DNA of 64,000 bases from Bacillus sp. FJAT-14578 (GCF_000504165.1 NZ_KI632505.1:934738-998737), one strand, 5' to 3'. Shown: positions 8,317 through 16,869, counted from the stretch's first letter. Notes: generated from the sequence alone by a model not told the origin. Numbers and translations are program-made.

Positions 8317-8704
8317 AGTTGACTATTACTTTTCCAACCATTCCTTCCTGGAAATGGTACCGGCATATCAGTTCATATGTACCGGGAATTTCCGGTTTCA
8401 CGGTAATGGTTTTCTCTTTTCCCGGCTGGACTTCGGCGTCAATTCCGAGCTTTTCCACTGTGAAGGTGTGTTCTTTCTTACCTTCGTTTTTTAATATCAG
8501 CGTTGTTGTTCTTCCATTGGGAATAGTGATGATCTTTGGATTAAAGTAATCATCGTTCAACTCGACCTCAATCATTTTCACCTTCTCCATAGGCTGTGTT
8601 ACAACACTGGCTTCGGCAAATACGCCGATTGAGCCTGAAGTTGTCACAGCCACAATCATCGCAAGCAAAGCGACCAATCCTGTTAACCACTTTTTCACAG
8701 ACAT
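8315..8704 (-). CDS. Secreted cupredoxin-domain protein
   Basis: 129 aa. ATG 8704 follows AAGGAGGG at seven bases; an in-frame TTG at 8710 is less likely. An N-terminal signal segment (WLTGLVALLAMIVAVTTSG ending VFAEA) is followed by a single cupredoxin domain. Type 1 copper ligands are visible: His in KKEHTF, then Cys, His and Met in CRYHFQEGM. The loop is short, as in plastocyanin-like domains. It probably acts outside the membrane as an electron or copper carrier. It is read in the same direction as DsbA- and DoxX-like genes but separated by a terminator, so it likely has its own promoter. Confidence 0.8.
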   Translation of the reverse strand: MSVKKWLTGLVALLAMIVAVTTSGSIGVFAEASVVTQPMEKVKMIEVELNDDYFNPKIITIPNGRTTTLILKNEGKKEHTFTVEKLGIDAEVQPGKEKTITVKPEIPGTYELICRYHFQEGMVGKVIVN

Positions 8705-8912
8705 TCGCAATCCCTCCTTTCCAATTACTATTTTTTTCTAATTCATTAAATATTATCACTATAAATTGGGTTCCAGTGTACTTTCAAATAGTAACTCCTT
8801 TATCTGAATCAGCGACAAGAAAAAAGACCGACTCTTAAGTTGAAGCACCAATAATGACCATTTCGATTAACACGAGACCCGGTGCGTCATCCCACTCGGC
8901 TATGATAAAGAG

Positions 8913-8952
8913 AAAAGGAGAAGAAAAACCTAAAGTTTCTCTTCCCCTTTTT
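8913..8952. terminator. Terminator downstream of the DsbA-like gene
   Basis: A 17-bp stem with two A/C mismatches (8913-8929 and 8935-8951) and a five-base loop, with T-rich flanks on both strands. The rest of 8705-9042 shows nothing else. Confidence 0.6.
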
Positions 8953-9042
8953 GACTTCCATTCCGGAAAATTATGAAAAATCATGCATGATCTGAATACG
9001 GAATCCCGCTTGTACACATTACTTCATTCGATCAATTCATCA

Positions 9043-9735
9043 CTACTTCTTTTCTTTTGCCGCTTCTTCTACCATTTCTTTAAAATCTTCCATTGTACTG
9101 CCTTCAAACTGTTTCCCGTTAATAAAGAGGGTCGGTGTTCCTGTCACTCCCAGCTTTTCTACAGAAGACATATCTTGATCCCAGGCATCTTTAGACTGAT
9201 CTTGTTGAAATGCTTTTACTGCCTTTTCTGCTTCCTCGTCGCTGACAACTTCTTTTAATGTCTCTTCAAGAAAAGATTCTGTAAAAACATCCATTGTTTC
9301 GTATTTGGTATCTTCCGGCTGTTTCTTATATAAAAGCTCATGGAATTTCCAGAACGAATCATTTCCGAGCTCCTGATAGACGGCTTCCGCAAATTGGGCT
9401 GAACGAATGGAGTCTATATTGATGAATGAATAGTTCATAAAATAAAATTTAGCTTTACCCGTTTCGATGAATTCTTTCTCGATTAAAGGAAAGAAGGATT
9501 CATTAAAATTCTTACAAACGGGACATTTATAATCACCGAACTCAACGATTTGAACAGGAGCCGATTCTTCTCCCAAATAAGGCTGCCCTTCATAATTAAT
9601 GGCTGCCTCTTTTTCCGGCACCTTTGCCAGAAAGATTAAACCTAGCACACATACACTAAATAAACCAACTACCCAAAAAATCCATTTCGAAGATTGATTG
9701 GAGGCAGATGCTGTTTTTTTCTTCGACTTTGCCAC
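9043..9735 (-). CDS. Membrane-anchored DsbA-family thiol oxidoreductase (BdbD-like)
   Basis: 230 aa. A lysine-rich start and one TM segment (WIFWVVGLFSVCVLGLIFLA) are followed by an extracellular thioredoxin fold. The active site is CPVC in FGDYKCPVCKNF, and the cis-proline loop is GTPT near residue 200, with the DsbA helical insert between. It should form or reshuffle disulfides in exported proteins, as BdbD does; BdbD normally has a BdbC quinone partner, which is absent here. The DoxX membrane protein encoded 75 bp upstream may be the redox partner. An operator for the BlaI-type repressor precedes doxX, so this gene may be induced with it. Confidence 0.85.
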   Translation of the reverse strand: MAKSKKKTASASNQSSKWIFWVVGLFSVCVLGLIFLAKVPEKEAAINYEGQPYLGEESAPVQIVEFGDYKCPVCKNFNESFFPLIEKEFIETGKAKFYFMNYSFINIDSIRSAQFAEAVYQELGNDSFWKFHELLYKKQPEDTKYETMDVFTESFLEETLKEVVSDEEAEKAVKAFQQDQSKDAWDQDMSSVEKLGVTGTPTLFINGKQFEGSTMEDFKEMVEEAAKEKK

Positions 9736-9809
9736 GTCTTCATCCTCTTTCTCTCTTTTTTTATCATCCTTTTTCTATCGGCTGCATCCCAAATCGGTCG
9801 CCGGGTAAA

Positions 9810-10211
9810 TTATGCACTGCGCTTTTCAGCTTCACGATTCCCAAGTACACGGCCGATTGAAAGAAACTGGTTGTCGCTTACTAAAAGATGTAAAGACATA
9901 GCCAGCAACGCCAAGTCCAATTCATATCCTCCAGCAAAACCGCTTTTCAGCTTTACTGTAAAAATCGCCCCTGCCATAATAATGGCAAATGCCCCTGCAA
10001 TGATTCTTGTCCCAAAGCCAAGCATTAAAAGAATTCCGCCGATGAGTTCAACTCCGCCTACTACATAGGCTAAAAAGCCGGGTATCCCCACGCTGCTGAA
10101 AAAGCCCGCGGTGTTTTCGATGCCTCCTTGAAATTTTGCAAGTCCGTGTACAAAAAAAGTTAAGCCTAATACGACCCGAATAATAAAGGACCCTAGTTCT
10201 ACGTTTTTCAT
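9810..10211 (-). CDS. DoxX family membrane protein
   Basis: 133 aa. ATG 10211 with GAGGAGG nine bases upstream. Four TM helices and the DoxX pattern are seen: FIIRVVLGLTFFVHGLAKF, then GGVELIGGILLMLGFGTRI. DoxX-like proteins associate with membrane redox systems, including thiosulfate:quinone reductase and oxidoreductase complexes of actinobacteria. A palindromic BlaI-type operator lies 60 bp upstream and the DsbA-like gene follows, so a thiol-stress unit is plausible. The electron-transfer partner is not known. Confidence 0.8.
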   Translation of the reverse strand: MKNVELGSFIIRVVLGLTFFVHGLAKFQGGIENTAGFFSSVGIPGFLAYVVGGVELIGGILLMLGFGTRIIAGAFAIIMAGAIFTVKLKSGFAGGYELDLALLAMSLHLLVSDNQFLSIGRVLGNREAEKRSA

Positions 10212-10271
10212 CAATTTATTTCCTCCTCTAAAATAGGTAGCGTTTGAATTGTAATGAGAAATCCATTTGAA

Positions 10272-10286
10272 ACTACATTATGTAGT
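10272..10286. promoter_or_regulatory. BlaI/CopY-type operator upstream of doxX
   Basis: ACTACATTATGTAGT is a perfect palindrome around one central base. TACA/TGTA dyads are the classical BlaI/MecI/CopY operator core. The same ACTAC/GTAGT core lies in front of the BlaI-like gene itself. It sits between the stop of the M56 gene and the doxX start. Confidence 0.7.
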
Positions 10287-10304
10287 GTAATTCATTAAAA
10301 AAAA

Positions 10305-11153
10305 TTAGAGCAGTGCAAGGATAAACAGGACACACAACATGAAAAACACATAGATGGATGTGATCGTCAGCATAATCGGGAGCTTTAAAGGAACTTCCGT
10401 CAAGGGATCAAGTATGTATTTGATCCTATAGTTAACGGACGTATCCGCAAACGAGACGTATGAAAAAGGCATATTTGCTTGCCTTCCCGTTTTCAACATC
10501 TTCAATAAGGCGCTGCCCAGGTCCCTTGATGAACCGAGCTGATCGATGGCGTGATGATCCGCCAACACTTCCCGTACAATTTTATACTTTTGGTGAAACC
10601 ACTTTAAAATCGGGATATACCACATGATCGATGCGAAAAGGGATAATAAAAATATTTTTAAAGGATCTCGATGTTTTTTATGATGCAGCTCGTGATAAAT
10701 GACTGCCTCCAACTCATTTTCATCCAACAAATTCAAAAGACCCGTTGAAAGAATGATTTTAGGATTCAAAAATCCCATCGTGACAGCGATCGGGGCAGAA
10801 CAAGAGATGACGGTGAAATCTCGCTTTCCCTCATTGTACATATCGTTCAGTTCCCGCGTCAGCTGTTCGTTTTCGTATAGAAGGAACTTTTTATACATGC
10901 TGTGTGCTGTAAAAAGCTGTTTTCCAATTTTCCATATCGATAAAAGCACTGTGTAGAAAACGAGAGCATCCAGCATATATTCAACTGAAGTTAGTCCAAG
11001 AGATTTTGCTGCACTATGGCATACTTCGATAAGGTTGAATCTTAAATCCCAGCCCATCAATACATAAAACGTATAGATTCCCATTTGAAATAGGATCGTT
11101 CCCGCAATCAACGTACACGCTGTAAAAATCATTTTTGATTGATTTTTTGACAT
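10305..11153 (-). CDS. M56 (BlaR1/MecR1-like) membrane metallopeptidase, no sensor domain
   Basis: 282 aa. TM helices surround a cytoplasmic zinc protease with HEXXH in VIYHELHHKKH and a downstream acidic ligand in VREVLADHHAI. BlaR1 normally carries a C-terminal penicillin-binding sensor of some 250 residues. Here the protein ends after a last TM segment (ITSIYVFFMLCVLFILALL), so a beta-lactam is not the likely signal. By analogy it cleaves or inactivates the BlaI-like repressor encoded three bases upstream. The signal is unknown; neighbours suggest redox, envelope or copper stress. Confidence 0.85.
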   Translation of the reverse strand: MSKNQSKMIFTACTLIAGTILFQMGIYTFYVLMGWDLRFNLIEVCHSAAKSLGLTSVEYMLDALVFYTVLLSIWKIGKQLFTAHSMYKKFLLYENEQLTRELNDMYNEGKRDFTVISCSAPIAVTMGFLNPKIILSTGLLNLLDENELEAVIYHELHHKKHRDPLKIFLLSLFASIMWYIPILKWFHQKYKIVREVLADHHAIDQLGSSRDLGSALLKMLKTGRQANMPFSYVSFADTSVNYRIKYILDPLTEVPLKLPIMLTITSIYVFFMLCVLFILALL

Positions 11154-11156
11154 GTA

Positions 11157-11570
11157 TTATCTTCCCTTTTTTAATTCTTTTATTTTTTGCTCCAGTTTTT
11201 CAATAAGCCCTTTATCCACGTCTTCTAAAGCATCCAACATATGGGTCACAACAAGAGAACCGAATTCATCGATGAGCTCGTGAGTCAATTCTTTTGATTG
11301 TGTGTCAAAAAACTCCTCTTTTGAAAGGATGGGCCGATATAAAGAAGCCCTGCCTTCTGCTCTTTTGTGCAGCACCCCTTTTTCCACCAACCGGTTCATG
11401 ACGGTCATGACGGTATTGAAATTCACGGCTTTCTCTCTCTCTAGCGCCTGTTGAACATCTTTAATGGCCATTTCCTCACCGGCCCACAAAACGGTCATGA
11501 TCTTGGCTTCAAGCGGACCGAAAAAACGGTTCAAACCTTTCTCATTAAACTTGAATTTTTGTATTCTCAT
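11157..11570 (-). CDS. BlaI/MecI/CopY-family repressor
   Basis: 137 aa. ATG 11570 is chosen because GAGGTG lies seven bases upstream and the promoter lies beyond it; longer in-frame starts would fall inside the promoter. An N-terminal winged helix (LEAKIMTVLWAGEEMAIKDV, VMTVMNRLVEKGVL) precedes a helical dimerisation tail. The family represses by binding TACA/TGTA dyads and is cleaved by its M56 partner, here the next gene. Two matching operators are present (11576-11610 and 10272-10286). Confidence 0.9.
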   Translation of the reverse strand: MRIQKFKFNEKGLNRFFGPLEAKIMTVLWAGEEMAIKDVQQALEREKAVNFNTVMTVMNRLVEKGVLHKRAEGRASLYRPILSKEEFFDTQSKELTHELIDEFGSLVVTHMLDALEDVDKGLIEKLEQKIKELKKGR

Positions 11571-11575
11571 CGCAG

Positions 11576-11621
11576 AACACCTCACACTACCTATTGTAGT
11601 GTGAGGTGTTCCTTTCGTCAA
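11576..11621 (-). promoter_or_regulatory. blaI promoter overlapped by a 15-bp inverted-repeat operator
   Basis: Read on the minus strand: -35 TTGACG (11616-11621), a 17-bp spacer, -10 TACAAT (11593-11598). An exact 15-bp inverted repeat with a 5-bp spacer (11576-11590 / 11596-11610) covers the -10 box and spacer. It contains the TACT/AGTA-type BlaI core. Binding would block RNA polymerase, giving autoregulation. Confidence 0.8.
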
Positions 11622-11636
11622 GCATCATCCTAAAAG

Positions 11637-12497
11637 CTATGCTTCCTCTATCATCTTGATAAAGGTTTTCACAAGCGGCGATTGGTTGTTCCGACGCCAG
11701 GAGACGCCCATCGAAGCGACAGGAAGCTGATCATTGAGGTCCAGGTACACCACATCCTGGGTATGCAAATTCATGGCCGATTGGGGAACGACTGCGATTC
11801 CCAATCCAGCGGCCACCAACCCGATGACCGTTTGGAATTCGAGGGCTTCTTGCTGGATGATTGGATTGCATAATTCCAGAATCTCATGATAGAGACCGGC
11901 CCACGTTTTTGGAGATAACATCACAAACGGGTAAGGACGAAGATCCGTAAGCGAGACGTTTTTTCTTTCCAATAAGGGGTGTTGTTTTGGAACGGCCAAC
12001 ACACAAGGAGAAATCGACACGATTTCGGTACATAATAGTTCATCCTCAACAGGCGGCCTTAACACTCCTACATCGATTTCCTCTTGGCGCAGTGCTTCGA
12101 TTTGCGCGGGTGTGGACAGTTCAAGAAGATGTACTTGCACATCCGGATACGAACGGCGAAACTCCCGCAAAACGGCAGGAAGAATGTCATACGTTGCAGA
12201 CCCGACAAACCCGACCCTTAGTTTTCCGATTTCGCCGTGGTGAGTACGCTTGGTGTTCTCGACCGCACGATGAAGCTGGTCCAATATTTTGCGAACCTCA
12301 TCTTGAAAGACCTTTCCTGCATCTGTCAATTCCACATGCCGGTTATTTCGATAAAAAAGCAGAACCCCCAATTCCTTCTCTAAATTTTGAATTTGCAGGC
12401 TTAACGGCGGCTGCGTAATCCGGAGGCGTTCCGCAGCCCGGCTGAAATTCAATTCCTCCGCTACAGTAAGAAAATATTGCAGTTGTCGAAGTTCCAT
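11637..12497 (-). CDS. LysR-family transcriptional regulator
   Basis: 286 aa. N-terminal LysR winged helix at residues 1-60 (MELRQLQYFLTVAEELNFSRAAERL, then QPPLSLQIQNLEKELG), linker helix, and a periplasmic-binding-like effector domain (KLRVGFVGSATYDILP). Similar in organisation to the CynR/CatR group. It is divergent from the bicupin gene with a 119-bp AT-rich intergenic region, the usual arrangement for a LysR activator and its target. The ligand is probably an aromatic or other small acid. Confidence 0.9.
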   Translation of the reverse strand: MELRQLQYFLTVAEELNFSRAAERLRITQPPLSLQIQNLEKELGVLLFYRNNRHVELTDAGKVFQDEVRKILDQLHRAVENTKRTHHGEIGKLRVGFVGSATYDILPAVLREFRRSYPDVQVHLLELSTPAQIEALRQEEIDVGVLRPPVEDELLCTEIVSISPCVLAVPKQHPLLERKNVSLTDLRPYPFVMLSPKTWAGLYHEILELCNPIIQQEALEFQTVIGLVAAGLGIAVVPQSAMNLHTQDVVYLDLNDQLPVASMGVSWRRNNQSPLVKTFIKMIEEA

Positions 12498-12539
12498 TCT
12501 TGATTCTCTCCCATCCAGTTATACATAAAACATATCATA

Positions 12540-12586
12540 ATAATACAAATTATATATTTTACAACCCTCTTCCAGCAAGATAAGAT
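12540..12586 (+). promoter_or_regulatory. Bicupin promoter and possible LysR box
   Basis: -35 TTTACA (12558-12563), 17-bp spacer, -10 TAAGAT (12581-12586). Just upstream is the interrupted palindrome ATAATACAAATTAT (12540-12553), positioned as a LysR recognition site. The promoter is good; the operator is a guess in AT-rich DNA. Confidence 0.45.
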
Positions 12587-12616
12587 AAGGTCATAAAGAT
12601 GACTGGAGGTTTTTAT

Positions 12617-13588
12617 ATGTCGACAACTGCACAACGAGGACAATTATCTGTTGGAACCGTAAATGAAAACTGGACCGGAGATGCCCGTTTCTACGAATAT
12701 ACAACTGCGGCAGACCCAATTGGAAGCGGCATCATCAGTGCCATCCCCGCCAAGGAATTTGAGCCTGAACTTTATAACTCGGGTGAAACTCGTATCGTCA
12801 CATTGGATCTTTCGAAAGAGTTGAGAACGGAATATCCGGCAACAAGCCCGTCCCTGCTCGCCCACTTTATCCGTATTAATGAAGGCGATTCCATTAATAC
12901 AAAGCCGAACGCAACGAGCGAATTATATTACATTATTTCGGGCGCCGGCAGCACAGAAGTGAACGGCGAAACGATCAACTGGAAAAAAGGCGATTTCTTG
13001 ACGCTTCCATCCGGATCTGTCAGCTGTCACACGGCAACGGAAGATGCGACGATTTACTATATTCTTGATACCCCGCTTCTTAACTATTTGGGTGCCGAAG
13101 CGACGGAAGCACGCTTCAAACCGACTCTTTTTACAGCGGAACAAGCGGAAGCAAAATTGAATGAAGTGGCGAATGCTCCGGATGCCCATTTAAAGAATCG
13201 TATTTCCATTCTATTAAACAACGAAAAATTCGATCAAACGTTAACGATTACGCATGTACTATGGGCGATGTTCGGTATCGTGCCGGTAGGATCCAACCAG
13301 GCTCCTCACAGCCATAAGTCGGTAGCGCTTGACTTTGTTGCTTATGCTGCACCTGGAACGTACACATTGGTCGGAGATAAAATCGATCCTGATACGCAGC
13401 AAATCATCGATCCGATGCGTATCGACTGGGTAACAGGAAAAGCTTTCGTCACCCCTCCAGGATTATGGCATTCTCACCACAATGAATCCGGTGAGCCAGC
13501 ATTCATTATCCCAATCCAAGATGCGGGTCTGCAAACGTACCTTCGTACATTAGACATTCAATTTACTCATTACGAAGAACAAAAATAA
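12617..13588 (+). CDS. Bicupin dioxygenase-like protein (gentisate 1,2-dioxygenase superfamily)
   Basis: 323 aa. ATG 12617 follows TGGAGG at seven bases. Two cupin barrels: an N-terminal one (ELYYIISGAGSTEVNGETINW, GDFLTLPSGS) without the usual HxH ligands, and a C-terminal one that keeps histidines (APHSHKSVALDF, PPGLWHSHHNESG). This asymmetry is typical where only one barrel holds Fe(II). Gentisate and salicylate dioxygenases share this layout, but the sequence does not resemble B. subtilis quercetin dioxygenase. It is transcribed alone, ended by a strong terminator, and probably activated by the divergent LysR. Substrate is not established. Confidence 0.7.
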   Translation: MSTTAQRGQLSVGTVNENWTGDARFYEYTTAADPIGSGIISAIPAKEFEPELYNSGETRIVTLDLSKELRTEYPATSPSLLAHFIRINEGDSINTKPNATSELYYIISGAGSTEVNGETINWKKGDFLTLPSGSVSCHTATEDATIYYILDTPLLNYLGAEATEARFKPTLFTAEQAEAKLNEVANAPDAHLKNRISILLNNEKFDQTLTITHVLWAMFGIVPVGSNQAPHSHKSVALDFVAYAAPGTYTLVGDKIDPDTQQIIDPMRIDWVTGKAFVTPPGLWHSHHNESGEPAFIIPIQDAGLQTYLRTLDIQFTHYEEQK

Positions 13589-13603
13589 GATTAAACTTTA
13601 AAT

Positions 13604-13662
13604 AAAATGGACCGTCACTCAAACCCCTTCATTCTCTCGGGTTTACATGGCGGTCCATTTTC
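13604..13662 (+). terminator. Terminator after the bicupin gene
   Basis: AAAATGGACCGTCA pairs with TGGCGGTCCATTTT with one wobble pair, tailed by TTTT. The core GGACCGTCA recurs in other terminators of this window. Confidence 0.8.
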
Positions 13663-13680
13663 GTGAAAGGAAGACTGAAA

Positions 13681-13911
13681 ATGAGAGCGGCAAAATTTTG
13701 TGAACAGAACGTTAAATTAACAGAGGCTGGAAAAGCCGTAGACATTCTCCGCCGAGATTACGAAGATGAAGTGGACGTTTGTGTCGTCGATTGCTTCAGA
13801 CGATGTTTGGAATGCAGAGTCAAACCATTTTCCCGCATTCAATTGACAACCATTGAAGCGGGCGATGCCGACTCCCTCGTAAAAAAAATCCTTCAAACCG
13901 TTGGAAAGTAA
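13681..13911 (+). CDS. DUF1450 (YuzB-like) small cysteine protein
   Basis: 76 aa. ATG 13681 with AAAGGAAG upstream; the in-frame GTG at 13663 lies in the terminator tail. Cysteines at CEQNV, VCVVDCFRRCLEC match the spacing of DUF1450, which contains a CxxxC/CxxC-like cluster in a thioredoxin-like fold. The biochemical role of the family is unknown. Confidence 0.6.
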   Translation: MRAAKFCEQNVKLTEAGKAVDILRRDYEDEVDVCVVDCFRRCLECRVKPFSRIQLTTIEAGDADSLVKKILQTVGK

Positions 13912-13994
13912 ACAGCATGAAGGTGATACCGAATCAAGAATAGAATATATGGGTACATAAACTTTGAGGATTTAAAACGCAAAGGAGAAATTTC

Positions 13995-15227
13995 ATGATT
14001 TCGAAAAACCCTATCACTCACACACAAACTTCTTCTCGCATTGGAATGTGGGTGCTCATCTTAGGCATTATCTTTGCAGCCGCCAACTTAAGGGCTCCCC
14101 TTACATCTGTTGGGCCCATCATTGAAACGATTCGCCGGGATATGGGTATGTCCAATACTGCAGCAGGGATGTTGACGACTTTGCCCCTGCTGGCATTTGC
14201 CCTTTTTTCACCCTTTGCTCCTAAAATGGCCCGTCGTTTTGGGTTGGAATACACCTTATTTGGAGCCTTGCTTTTGCTTTGGGCCGGGATTATGCTTCGT
14301 TCCGTGCCGTTTATCCAAACACTATTTATTGGTACCGCTTTACTCGGTACCGCGATTGCCATATGCAACGTCCTTTTGCCAGGATTGATTAAACGGGAGT
14401 TTTCCAATAAAGTCGGAATCATGACGGGGGTCTACTCTGTTTCAATGAATATGTGGGCAGCCATTGCCTCGGGGATTAGTATTCCCATCACCCAAGGATT
14501 AGGCTTTGGATGGCGCGGCGCCCTTGTTTGCTGGGTGCTTCTTTCGATCGTTTCCATCGTATTCTGGATTCCAAGGCTGCGTCTTCACCATCAATCGGCG
14601 GTATCCCCCACTAAAGGGAGCTCCTTATGGCATTCTCGTCTTGCCTGGAAAGTAGCCTTGTTTATGGGATTGCAATCTACCGTTTTTTATGTGGTCATCA
14701 CCTGGCTCCCTGCCATTCTTCATCAGCAAGGCATGAGTCAATCCGAAGCAGGATGGCTCCTGTCATTAACACAGTTTGCAAGCCTTCCCGCTACATTTAT
14801 CGTACCGGTTTTGGCCGGCCGCAGTCCGAATCAACGTAAATTAGTAGGTTTCATTACAAGCTTTTTGCTTCTCGGTTATATCGGACTCCTCAGCGGAATG
14901 ACTTCATTGGCCCCTTTATACGTGATAATGATCGGCGTCGCGGTAGGAGCGGCATTTGGCCTCGCCACCATGTTTTTTGTGCTGCGTACGCATAATGCCC
15001 ATCAAGCAGCTGAGTTATCCGGTATGGCTCAGTCAGTTGGTTATTTATTAGCGGCAATAGGACCGACCCTTTTCGGATTTATACACGATGTGACCCACAG
15101 CTGGACGATTCCCTTAATCATACTGGTTGCAGGAGCAATTCTTCTCTTTATTGTCGGAATGGAAGCCGGGAGCCCTAACTATGTAACCGACCTTGAGAAT
15201 ACGAAAAAATCTAGTTCTTCAAAATAA
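13995..15227 (+). CDS. MFS permease of the CynX/NimT (YycB-like) family
   Basis: 410 aa with 12 predicted TM helices. The family pattern AAANLRAPLTSVGPIIETIRRDMGMSNTAAG at the end of TM1 is typical of CynX/NimT permeases, which move cyanate, 2-nitroimidazole or related small compounds. The RBS AAAGGAG is well placed. It is monocistronic, followed by a strong terminator. Substrate unknown; there is no cyanase nearby. Confidence 0.85.
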   Translation: MISKNPITHTQTSSRIGMWVLILGIIFAAANLRAPLTSVGPIIETIRRDMGMSNTAAGMLTTLPLLAFALFSPFAPKMARRFGLEYTLFGALLLLWAGIMLRSVPFIQTLFIGTALLGTAIAICNVLLPGLIKREFSNKVGIMTGVYSVSMNMWAAIASGISIPITQGLGFGWRGALVCWVLLSIVSIVFWIPRLRLHHQSAVSPTKGSSLWHSRLAWKVALFMGLQSTVFYVVITWLPAILHQQGMSQSEAGWLLSLTQFASLPATFIVPVLAGRSPNQRKLVGFITSFLLLGYIGLLSGMTSLAPLYVIMIGVAVGAAFGLATMFFVLRTHNAHQAAELSGMAQSVGYLLAAIGPTLFGFIHDVTHSWTIPLIILVAGAILLFIVGMEAGSPNYVTDLENTKKSSSSK

Positions 15228-15283
15228 GAGAATAGATAGAAATATGGATGCTACATTTCTCTATGTGCACCTATGCTTCATTC

Positions 15284-15319
15284 TAGACACCCGGTTTCCT
15301 CCGACCGGGTGTCTATTTT
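15284..15319 (+). terminator. Terminator after the CynX-like permease
   Basis: TAGACACCCGGT (15284-15295) pairs exactly with ACCGGGTGTCTA, then TTTTA. Confidence 0.85.
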
Positions 15320-15348
15320 ATTCTGCATCACAATTATTTTATTGCATG

Positions 15349-15383
15349 AAAAAACCTCGAATTCTATGAAATTCGAGGTTTTT
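15349..15383. terminator. Second hairpin, bidirectional
   Basis: AAAAACCTCGAATT and AATTCGAGGTTTTT form a near-perfect stem with A/T flanks on both strands. A third weaker hairpin follows at about 15407-15440. The stretch 15441-15720 shows no gene. Confidence 0.6.
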
Positions 15384-15734
15384 GGATTACCTGAATTCGC
15401 GTTATGTAAATAAAAGGTCCTACGAGGGTCTTTTTTATTTTCTCAATGAGGGTTTGTAGCTGTATGTAGGTAGAGTGTGACATCTTGATCGATCTGTAAC
15501 AAACAGATAAAAAGATTGCACTCATTTTTACAGGAATATTATCAATCTTTTATTTATTCATGACATAACAAGTTATGGATAAATAAATGTATTATACTAT
15601 TGGAAAAAAATATTTTCTGGTCATACCTTAGTGATACCATTCCTTAAACACGATCGAATGGGCTTATGTAACTTCCCGTATAACTTGTCTCAATAAGTAC
15701 GTAAACATGCTGCAACGATGAAGGAGATGGTATA

Positions 15735-16022
15735 TTGCTTAGAAAGTTTATAAGAAGAAAAGAAAAATTCTATGTCTGTTTGGTTTGTGGCTATGATCGT
15801 TTACTAGGACCACTCTATAATAAAAAAGGAGTTCCAGCCGTAGGTTTAATATGTACCTGTTGTGCTTTTCAACCAGGGTTTGACGATGAAGAACTTGGTT
15901 GGACGATTGAGGCATATCGTGAGTATTGGCTTCAAGAAGGAGCTATATGGTTCGATCCTAAAGCGAAACCCCAGCATTGGGATTTAAAACAGCAGTTAGC
16001 CAACATTGATATACATGAATAA
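15735..16022 (+). CDS. Small cysteine-rich protein (CPCC-type knuckle), possibly an immunity-type gene
   Basis: 95 aa. TTG start at 15735 with AAGGAGATGG eight bases upstream. Two cysteine pairs (CLVCGYDRL and CTCCAFQPGFDDEELGW) suggest a zinc knuckle, followed by a Trp-rich tail (EYWLQEGAIWFDPKAKPQHWD). This pattern is known from small Bacillus proteins that often sit in polymorphic-toxin neighbourhoods. No toxin gene is seen here. It starts a run of short plus-strand genes with unusual starts. Confidence 0.6.
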   Translation: MLRKFIRRKEKFYVCLVCGYDRLLGPLYNKKGVPAVGLICTCCAFQPGFDDEELGWTIEAYREYWLQEGAIWFDPKAKPQHWDLKQQLANIDIHE

Positions 16023-16107
16023 CCTCCTCTAACACCTGCTATGGGAACTGTTTATAGATTTTAATCGTTTATTAATCGCACACCAAAAGGACAAAGGGGA
16101 TGAAATA

Positions 16108-16572
16108 TTGTTTAAGGGGCTTTGGAAACGTAATCAGGAAAAGAGAGAAATATTAGAAGAACAAAAGTATAGAATTATCGTAGAACAGGCGTTTAATGAA
16201 ACCTTAAAACAAGAGATCATGAAGTTAGAGCAGGTTAGTGAAGGTTTATGTAAAGAGTATGAGGAAAAGTATACAGAAGAATTCAAAGAGAAAGATAAAA
16301 AGAATTTAAGACTATGGATAGTGCGAGATATAGATGGGGATGAATCAGAGAACTTAACGTCTAATCATTGTTTAGAAAAAGAATACAGGTCTCAGATTGC
16401 CTTTGATTATGATGGTCCTAAACTCGATGGAGATTTTTATGCTTGTACTATTCAATTATGGTATTACTTTGGCGGATATTTTCACGGTGAGGGCGCCTTG
16501 TACGGTGGGAATGTCCAAAGGCTAAAAAACGATATCCAGGAAACTTTAATCATGCTACTTAATGATAATTGA
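16108..16572 (+). CDS. Hypothetical acidic helical protein (154 aa)
   Basis: TTG start at 16108 after AAAGGGGATG. The N-terminal half is a long charged helix or coiled coil (residues 1-70). The C-terminal half has beta-like aromatic segments (FYACTIQLWYYFGGYFHGEGALYGG). No signal peptide or membrane segment. It is in line with the cysteine-rich gene 85 bp upstream. The family is not recognised; an immunity- or toxin-associated role is only suggested by context. Confidence 0.5.
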   Translation: MFKGLWKRNQEKREILEEQKYRIIVEQAFNETLKQEIMKLEQVSEGLCKEYEEKYTEEFKEKDKKNLRLWIVRDIDGDESENLTSNHCLEKEYRSQIAFDYDGPKLDGDFYACTIQLWYYFGGYFHGEGALYGGNVQRLKNDIQETLIMLLNDN

Positions 16573-16578
16573 TTTCCT

Positions 16579-16815
16579 ATGAATGAAAATAGTAATTTTC
16601 AGGATAGAACGCTTTGTCGTCTCAAATGTGAGCAGGCTTATACGGAACATATTGGACATGGGCGGTTTTTGCCTATGTCCAATGTATTATGTGGATTATT
16701 TAACCAAATTTATGCTTATAATGACTTAGAGTCAGAAGTGGAAAAATATATTCGTAGCCATGATAATGTATATAAAATCCCCCAGCGCCCATACCAGGAA
16801 CCATCCTTTTTTTGA
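16579..16815 (+). CDS. Uncertain 78-codon ORF, possibly a gene fragment
   Basis: Begins six bases after the previous stop with no recognisable RBS. The product contains two cysteines and reads plausibly as protein (LCRLKCEQAYTEHIGHGRF), but it has no recognised family. It may be a 5'-truncated remnant translated only by read-through coupling. Confidence 0.3.
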   Translation: MNENSNFQDRTLCRLKCEQAYTEHIGHGRFLPMSNVLCGLFNQIYAYNDLESEVEKYIRSHDNVYKIPQRPYQEPSFF

Positions 16816-16869
16816 TTGCTTAGCAACCATTTAACGCCTCGCCTTACAAAAGGATAATCGTTATTTAGT

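Noticed and set aside
12540-12553. Firm LysR operator assignment
   Set aside because: The palindrome is weak and lies in very AT-rich DNA; kept only as a possibility in the promoter entry.
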